Source of the DNA: Calycina herbarum
Lineage: Eukaryota > Ascomycota > Leotiomycetes > Helotiales > Pezizellaceae
Direction: 5' to 3'
Length of the DNA stretch: 64,000 bases
Assembly: GCA_001414485.1 (NCBI GenBank)
Contig: LLEY01000031.1
Coordinates: 1 to 64,000, forward strand
The notes beneath the pieces were generated by a model. It saw only the letters and a list, made by a program, of their open reading frames with translations. It was not told the origin of the DNA and searched no databases. Below, one piece after another: positions 57,614 through 64,000 of this stretch (within the stretch, counting starts at the first letter, position 1; each line of letters begins with the position of its first letter). The position numbers were made by a program, and so were the translations under genes.

Positions 57614-58418
57614 ATGGCAGTCTCACAGGAAAGAATCAGTGTCCACTCACTAGCTGGTAAGTTCCCTCATCCTCAATCCAAGTCGCATCACACAAAGAGC
57701 TATACATTCCCCCTCCAGCACCTCCAACAAACCACCTCTCGCAGACCTCCCAACTAACCCTCTCCCAGATCTAAAAAACACAACCGATGACGCCCTCCCC
57801 ATCTACCTCAACTCCCTAAAATTCACCCAATCCCACACCCTAACAGACGTCCGCCTAATCCTAGGCTACTCAGCCTTCACCCTCTGCGCAGCAACCTTCT
57901 ACTGGGACTACACCCTCGGTTTCGAGTCCACAAAAACCTACACCGCCATCGCCGTAGCAGTCTACACCCTCCTCAACACCCTCCTAACAGTCTGGATCTG
58001 GGGCGTCGAAAAGTCCACCGTCTACGTCGGCACAAACGCCCAAGGCGAAACGATACAGGTACAAAGCAAAGTGGATAAACATAAACCGGTCTATAGACTT
58101 ACGGTGACTTGTACGGCGAAGGATGGGAGGAAGAGTGTGAAACGCTTGGACAAGGCCTTCAGTGGATGGTTTGATGGGAAGGGGCATTTTGTTGTGAAGC
58201 CTTTTCAGAGGATGATGGCGCAGAACTTTGCGATTGTTGGGAAGGCGGATCCGAAGAATGCTGTGAAGGAGGAGAAGAAGGTTGATAAGGATGTGCCTGT
58301 GGATAACCGGAGTATGGACGAGAAATGGGCTAGTCTTTTGGCGGAGAGTGACGGGACTGCGGCTAGTACTGCGACGCCGGAGAAGAGCACGAAGAAGAGG
58401 GGCAAGAAGGCTGCTTAG
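57614..58418 (+). CDS. SPC2: Signal peptidase complex subunit 2 (SPC25-type)
   Basis: Two exons (57614-57656 and 57769-58418) give 230 residues. A non-catalytic subunit of the ER signal peptidase complex that links it to the Sec61 translocon. Splicing gives MAVSQERISVHSLADLKNTT, DDALPIYLNSLKF, THTLTDVRL-type (SHTLTDVRLILGYSAFTL), a first helix then DYTLGFESTKTYTAIAVAVY and a second helix ending in VWIWGVEKSTVYVG, which is the family's two-helix hairpin. The cytosolic domain follows (KHKPVYRLTVTCT, FSGWFDGKGHFVVKPF), and the tail is Lys-rich (EKSTKKRGKKAA). Intron 57657-57768: GTAAGT, AACTAAC branch, CTCCCAG. Confidence 0.95.
57657..57768 (+). other. Intron of SPC2
   Basis: A 112-nt phase-1 intron with donor GTAAGT, branch AACTAAC 13 bases before acceptor CCCAG. 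An earlier acceptor (ending 57744) is also in frame and would add eight residues (DLPTNPLP); the later one gives the family-typical SLADLKNTTDDALP. Confidence 0.85.
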
Positions 58419-58849
58419 GTGTCGACTTGGGGGTTGCCCTGGTGTTGAGCATGTTTTGAAAGGGAGATATGGTTAGGGATTTCGGAAAAGTCCTTGTCTT
58501 TAGGATGGGGCGTTTTTGGGGTAGTTGGTATATGGGATGCATAGCATTTGGGTTTACTGTTTGCTAGCTCTTCTCAAGCATTTCATATCCTCTGTAAGTA
58601 TTCTTTCTCCATTCTACTTTACAATCTCCGCGATTCTCATCGCCGTCAAAACTGTTCATAAGTATATTGCAACAATGGGAGATTTTATCAAGGAGCCCTT
58701 TCTTTCCTTTTCTTATTCTAGCATCTCTCCTCTTATCGCTAGAAGTCTCCAGGATAAGTCCTGCCTCTGCAAATGATATAAAGACTCCTTGCAAGAAAAT
58801 AAATCAGTCCGCAGTCCCGGAATACAACTCAAACCAACTCACAAACAAC

Positions 58850-59110
58850 AATCAAACTTGATGCTTCGAGTCAACTATCGCCGGGATACTTCTCGTCAAG
58901 TTCAGTATCTTGGATCTTCAATTGCGCCATCTCTCGTGCAAACTCTTGCGCTCTGTTCCCTGTTCTTGGGGAAATTTCACATTTGCAATTTACTGTCGAG
59001 TTCTCACTTGTCGTCGAAACAAAGGCCCCCTTGTCATTTTTGCTCCATGGGGGATTTTTGAGTTGCTTACGGGCTTTCTTGACAACGAAACCCCATTTTC
59101 AAGCGTTAGC
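58850..59110. repeat. Diverged repeat family, copy 1
   Basis: Shares an ordered series of short matches with 59690-59890: the AGTCAACT, TACTTCTC, TCAAGTT and GGATCT boxes, then CATTTGCAATTTACTGTCGA against CATCTGTCATTCACTGTCGA. Confidence 0.6.
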
Positions 59111-59689
59111 TCCGACAACGTCAGGCCTGAAGTTTGAATAGTTACTAATATGTTTTGCTATCTCATTTAAGTCGTCTCCTTTTCTTATCATTTGTTTGAT
59201 GAGGCCCTTATATTGAACAAGTGCGCCATGAGGCATTCTTGGCTTTGCTAGACTGGCCATCGTACAGGTGGGGAATTGGTTGGTAATACTTGAATGAAAA
59301 CCTTACACGTGTCGCAAACGGCTTGACGTACTTCATAGTCTCACCACAGACGATCAGCGACCTCACAACCTTTCATCTTTGCCATACTGGTGGGTTCCTT
59401 GGTTATATTAAGGGATTGAATAGAGTCAAATCCAAGAATTGGGATATTTGATCTTGAGGGGATGTTAGTTTAATATTACTTTTCTGAGAGAGTCTGCCTT
59501 GTGTTTTTTTCTTTCGCCCCGGTACCAGCGCCTCTTCTCGCAATCCTTCTTGGTTGGAAGTTTCCAGAATGGGGAAATGCAAGAACGACTCTATTGAAAA
59601 ATCCTATGTTCTGCTTCCCAATGAGATAAAAAGCCCCCTTGCAAGAACGAAAGTTTTACTCTGCAGTTTAGAGATAAAAAAGTACGGAG

Positions 59690-59890
59690 AGGTTATGCGG
59701 CTTCCAGTCAACTGAAGTCCCAGTACTTCTCATCAAGTTTAGCATCTGGATCTCCACTTATCCATCTTTCGTGGGCACCTTTGAGGTATCTCGTACAGAG
59801 GATTGCATGTTGAGGAAATCCCACATCTGTCATTCACTGTCGATCTCTCAACTACTTTCGAATCCACAAAGTTTCCCAACGAACTAGCCA
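59690..59890. repeat. Diverged repeat family, copy 2
   Basis: Second copy; same orientation and order of boxes as copy 1, ending in CACTGTCGATCTCTCAACTA. Confidence 0.6.
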
Positions 59891-60093
59891 ACTCGTAATA
59901 TTATGCTTTGGATGATAAACTCGGGCAATATCAAATCTATTGCAAAAGTGTGGAGTCCGGGTGCCGTGAAAAAGATCCGCTGCTCGCGTGGACCCTCACG
60001 TCTCAATGCTTTGGTCGCCCGATTTGACCAAACGTCCACTGATGTACCTTGTTCTTATGTTTGAATTCTCTGAGGAATAGCTATGTAATTTCT

Positions 60094-60420
60094 ATGCGGT
60101 CGCTGATACTTGCTTTGGTTTTATTATGGGAATATGCTGGTATGTGGGCGGAGTTTAATTTGCTCATTGGATATGTGGGAATACTGGATATTTTTGGTGT
60201 TATCCTATGTATTCTTACCCTTCTTTATTTGTTCTTATATTTTGGACGGAGTGAAAACTTTGCGAGGACTTTGACCAAATGTTACATATTGCGGGGGACT
60301 GCTTTGGAAGAAGAGTGGGGTGTTTTTCATTTATATGGTGGAGATTACAGGATACATAGGGAATGGAAGTTCTTCATGGATTTTCTCTTTAGATCCCATG
60401 TCACTTTCAACTTTTGTTGA
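60094..60420 (+). CDS. Possible small membrane protein, unknown
   Basis: An ATG frame of 108 codons with two hydrophobic segments (RSLILALVLLWEYAGM and a longer run to LLYLFLYFGR), followed by a polar tail (GGDYRIHREWKFFMDFLF). No introns, no family and no neighbour support; it overlaps a region of decayed repeats, so it may be fortuitous. Confidence 0.25.
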   Translation: MRSLILALVLLWEYAGMWAEFNLLIGYVGILDIFGVILCILTLLYLFLYFGRSENFARTLTKCYILRGTALEEEWGVFHLYGGDYRIHREWKFFMDFLFRSHVTFNFC

Positions 60421-60559
60421 GATTGAGAATCAATTCTTCACCATATTTTCCAGATTTGGCTATCACTTCGAGAGCACACGTCTCTGTATTTAATGCTACT
60501 AGTCTATATTAGCTCATGGCGGAATGCTTTATTCATAGTATCCGCTAGTACATCGGACT

Positions 60560-60800
60560 TTCGAGGATATCATGCTGGGAAAGCTCTACTTAAACTCATA
60601 CCCTATCCCAAGTAAAATATTACTCGTTCGTGGACAGCAGTTTTTATCCCAATCCCCAAGGTGCCTACTCGCTTCTTTCAAAAATGTAGTCGTTGCTCTT
60701 GTGAGGAAATATACACACCTTTGCTGTCGATTTCTGAACTACTCCCGAAACCACAGAACTTCCCTTGTCATTTTCTTCATTTGTTTTCTTTCAATGTCCT
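60560..60800. repeat. Diverged repeat family, copy 3
   Basis: Weaker copy recognised mainly by CTTTGCTGTCGATTTCTGAA and CTTCCCTTGTCATTTTCTTC. Further short matches occur at about 63030-63090 and 63740-63790. Confidence 0.45.
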
Positions 60801-61884
60801 ACAGCTGAACTATCTGGTTTACTATCTCGCGAGAAAAAAGTTTTATGTCTACTGAAAAATTTGTTAATAAAGCTCGGCCTTTCCACAGGAAATTAGCGAG
60901 GTTCTATTTTTCCTTTTAATTTTGCTGATGAGTTTCATGGCTGTGTTGCAGGATTAAGTAGAGTTGTTTGGAGGCTTGGGATATTTGAGGGAAGCTTTTT
61001 GAGCGTTTCTTTAAGTTGCGGAGGGATGTGGGTTTTTGGGGTTGAAGATAAGAAGAGGGTTAGGAGCTGTGTTTTTAAATACAGATTCCTGTGTGATTTT
61101 AGAGGTTTGGGAGGTTGGAAGGGTTTGGGTGTTATGTTGACAGTACATATCTCACTACAGAAACCCTTCTAAAGTCTTCGTAAGGAGAACAAGAAGCTGA
61201 AATTTACAAGTGTAACACGTAAACTGAGATGAGGAAGATAACCACAGTGTCCCACATGACATATTCAGATATATATTAGCTTCCTAGGTTTCTTACAAGG
61301 CCTCAAGATTTACCGGAGAAGGTCTTGCTGTGTTTGAGTTGATCGAAGTTTCTTGGCCTTATGATGATGTGGATTGTATATGGCGGAATGGTTCGCTTGT
61401 GGGTGTTGTTGAAAATCAGTCCTCGTCTTTGTTATGTTCTGTGCTCTCCAGTAATGAGGTTACTCCTTGGAGTGATGGCTCTGACATTGGAAGGTGTGCA
61501 AACGGCGACTGGGAAGGTTGGCCATACAACTTGGGTTATTATTCTTGGGAAGGACTGGCGGCGGAGTGATTTCTATAGAAGTTTATTTTCGGAATACATG
61601 GATGGAGTATTCAGAAAGCTCCATCTCTTCTCTCCCTTTACTCATGACCTTTACCCGATAACTTCATCCACCAAAATCTTCTAAGCGAGAGCCAACTTGC
61701 TGTTTATAAATAAAGCTCATGGTAACTTTGCCGAAACGTAAACGTGGCAAGCTTGGGAAGCAAAGGCATGGGTTTTTCGTGCCTTATGGGCTCGTGTCGG
61801 AGATCATCACTTTCAAAGATAAACTTGTTGAGAAGGGGATTTAATACACCAGTGTTGGCAATACTATTCGGAATATTATACCAC

Positions 61885-62345
61885 GAGGATAATATCAACG
61901 TATTAACAAACTACTCAACTACTCGAGTACTACTCGAGTAGTCGTGAGTAGAGTAGAGTAGAGTATGAGTAGTAAGTTAGATGAGTAGAGTAGAGTAGCT
62001 ACTCTTGACTACTCAAGTACTACTCGAGTAGTCTATAAATAGTAGTAATATATAAATATAAGCTAAGAAGATATAATTTTAGTATTAAAAAGCCGTGAAA
62101 ACTAGATAAGAATTCTCGCGTCTTCTCTCTGTTCTCTTCTAAAGAGATATAACCTTAGAAAATTCTAATAACTATTTATAGAAAATTCTTACTAAGGTGT
62201 TCTAGTACTATAAATATATACCGATTTTAGGCCCGACTCTCCCGAGCGTCGGTCCGAATCGGTCCGTACTACTCGAGTACTACTTGAGTAGAGTAGAGTA
62301 GCAGTCACTACTCTACTCTACTCTACTCATTTAATACGCTGGATA
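61885..62345. repeat. Segment bounded by ACTCG/GAGTA-rich palindromes
   Basis: Both ends (about 61912-62032 and 62265-62337) consist of CTACTCGAGTA-type palindromes and GAGTAGAGTAG runs. Inside lies about 230 bases of AT-rich sequence without coding features. Outside the runs, ATCAACGTATTAA on the left and TTAATACGCTGGATAAT on the right are mirror images. This may be a non-autonomous DNA transposon with complex termini or a cruciform-prone satellite block. Confidence 0.6.
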
Positions 62346-62428
62346 ATATTATTGGAACCCACTTTAATACGTACTATTTATACCACTTAAATCCAACGAT
62401 ATTATACAGTATTACTATTTATATTATT

Positions 62429-62619
62429 TGTGACAGACGTGCTTCAGATAAGACTCAGAACAAACAACACTCTATTCTTAGGACAAAAGACGAGGAGAGC
62501 AGAAGAGCTCGAGAGAACCGGGAATTAAATACAAGTCATCCGCGCTAGTGCGTACGCTAGTACTAGCGTGCATCTAAGCGAGCATGTGACATCCAGCCTT
62601 CGTGACTATAACCGTCACA
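62429..62619. mobile_element. Possible solo LTR
   Basis: 191 bases beginning TGTGACAGACGTGC and ending ACCGTCACA, that is, TG...CA ends with a matching terminal TGTGAC/GTCACA. It contains a GCTAGT/ACTAGC-rich middle and no internal domain. Target duplication is not clear; the ends alone support the call. Confidence 0.45.
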
Positions 62620-64000
62620 TTACATTATTAGTATTTTTATTAGTATTATAATAATATCACGATATCAACAAGGCTTATAACTACTCTTCGAGCTCTTTAT
62701 TAGGTTGTAAGTATATATTTTAGGGTAGCAAAGTATAAATAGCTTCATTTATGGCGTTACGTAATGACCACGGTGGCGTTTATATAGGGAATAAGTAGGG
62801 ATATAGGTATACAATTCATTAAATTATATATTATGAGTATTGCTACGATATTCTTTAAGTAGTATGATATAGTAGCAATATTAACTTCACAAATATATAC
62901 GTACTATTGGTTTATCACAATAATATTTTACTCAAAAATACTGTAGTATTTTACCACGATAATACTATTGCCTACACTGCAATACACTATTTCAGCAGAA
63001 CTAGTTTTCACTGCACCATAATTCGCAAACCACACTCTTCACTCTGTATCTCTCCGAACTCTACTGTCGAAACCTATTCGTTGTCGAACGTGGTTTTGGT
63101 ATTCGAAATCAGAAAGAAAAGAAAGAGACAGCGCGTAGGAAATGCTCTTGTAGATGGTAAATAGCAATTTCAAATTCTGCGATCCCTTTCAGTTATATTT
63201 GCGATTCTTTGGCCAGGTGACGGGGAGAAGCATAAGTAATGAGTATGGTGGTGGTGGTTGATGGTAGTCATATCGTCATCGGAAGAGTTGTCCATGACCT
63301 TACATCCTTCCTCCCATTCCCAATTTCCGATGTCTTTAGGCTCATCATATCTTCAGGCTTTTCAAACTAAGAAGAGTTCGTAACAAGTAACCACTCGTAA
63401 GAAATGCGAAAGTTCTCGAAAGCAAGAGTACCAAAGTGCATTGTGGACTTCTCTTGGAGATTGTTATGACTATATTTGTTGATGGCTATATCTCCGAACG
63501 AAAATGAGTACACCATATCAGATCAAGCAAATAAAGTTACTGATCATGTTACTGATAAAAAAGCAGAACCTTCCACTTCCACTTGAACCCAACCCCCCAT
63601 AAGGTAGAGAAGAGGAAGAGACTGGCCGAGTCCTAGCCAGCGAAGCTAAGGAAGAGTTATGAAATATCAAAAGCAAGATTAGGAATGCCACTGTAGACTG
63701 CCAAACAATGTGCTGATTGTTACGAAAACTGTACTACACGCTGTCTTTTCCGTCTGGATTAATAAATTGTCGAAATCTCGCTTGTTGTCGAAAGATGGAT
63801 ACCCGTTCGGGTTTAGAAAGAAAGGAAGAACAGAGATAAGTACTTTTGAACTGTTCTTGAAGGGAGAGTTGAAAAGGAGATCCGTATTACTATACCATTC
63901 AGGGAGATTTAATTTGTACTAATTTTCAGCGATGATAATCAATTCGGTCCATATTTCGCGTTGCTATGTTATTTTGTCTGAAATTTCTTGACCTTTATAT
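62620..64000. other. Gene-poor end of the window
   Basis: AT-rich to 62900, then ordinary composition. Short open frames without domains; short matches to the diverged repeat family at about 63030-63090 and 63740-63790. Nothing else is supportable. Confidence 0.45.

Larger units (their letters stand above)
58419..61900. other. Gene-poor region with diverged tandem-like repeats
   Basis: No supportable gene apart from a doubtful membrane-type frame at 60094-60420. Three segments (about 58850-59110, 59690-59890 and 60560-60800) resemble one another, for example through CTGTCGA near the end of each, GAATCCACAAAG-like boxes and TCGTCAAGTT/TCATCAAGTTT. The region is probably old duplicated non-coding or decayed sequence. 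Confidence 0.45.

Noticed and set aside
1..64000. CRISPR arrays, bacterial operons or biosynthetic gene cluster
   Set aside because: No regularly spaced direct repeats; all genes are intron-containing eukaryotic types; the single SDR has no neighbouring synthase, transporter or regulator.
1..64000. Telomere or rDNA sequence
   Set aside because: No TTAGGG arrays and no rRNA-like conserved blocks were seen.

Overview
The window is nuclear DNA of a filamentous ascomycete (Pezizomycotina). Genes are sparse and carry short introns (about 46-140 nt) with GT..AG ends, often with CTAAC/CTGAC-like branch sites. The core genes (RPF2, EMC3, SPC2, a PXMP4-type protein, a carnitine acetyltransferase) are eukaryotic. 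The transposon relics are full of TAG stops and very TA-rich, the pattern left by repeat-induced point mutation (RIP). A member of the Leotiomycetes is my guess from overall style, not a demonstrated assignment. All exon structures were derived by hand from reading frames and splice motifs.

Layout. 1-2.07 kb: no supportable gene. 2.07-5.45 kb (-): a 1109-residue fusion of a HeLo-type N-terminus, a Zn(II)2Cys6-like cluster, a ubiquitin-conjugating (E2) domain and a large uncharacterised C-terminus; this is the most unusual protein here. 5.9-7.1 kb: two diverged tandem copies of an unknown sequence. 7.36-9.66 kb (-): a large fungal membrane protein. 11.9-14.6 kb (+): a carnitine acetyltransferase. 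14.6-28.2 kb: mostly intergenic, with one small membrane-protein gene (20.9-21.8 kb), a few doubtful ORFs and a RIP-damaged Tc1-like transposon with 40-bp near-terminal repeats (23.95-25.29 kb). 28.2-36.3 kb: an F-box-like protein (-), a short-chain dehydrogenase/reductase (+), a small conserved protein (-), a MITE-like element, and a four-exon 743-residue conserved protein (-). 39.9-42.2 kb: divergent RPF2 (-) and PXMP4-type peroxisomal membrane protein (+). 43.1 kb: a small one-helix protein.

44.3-55.3 kb is an AT-rich transposon graveyard: the 5' part of a pogo/Fot1-like element, then a Ty3/gypsy chromovirus with both LTRs, a second pogo/Fot1-like element nested in its gag region, and the 3' part of a Tad-like LINE. 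56.3-58.4 kb holds the divergent pair EMC3 (-) and SPC2 (+), two ER-membrane protein-biogenesis genes sharing a 272-bp intergenic region. 58.4-64 kb is gene-poor, with diverged repeats, a segment bounded by ACTCG/GAGTA-rich palindromes and a possible solo LTR.

The housekeeping genes are not an operon and do not form one pathway. Functional coupling is suggested only for the EMC3/SPC2 pair. Everything called hypothetical is described only from visible composition and motifs.
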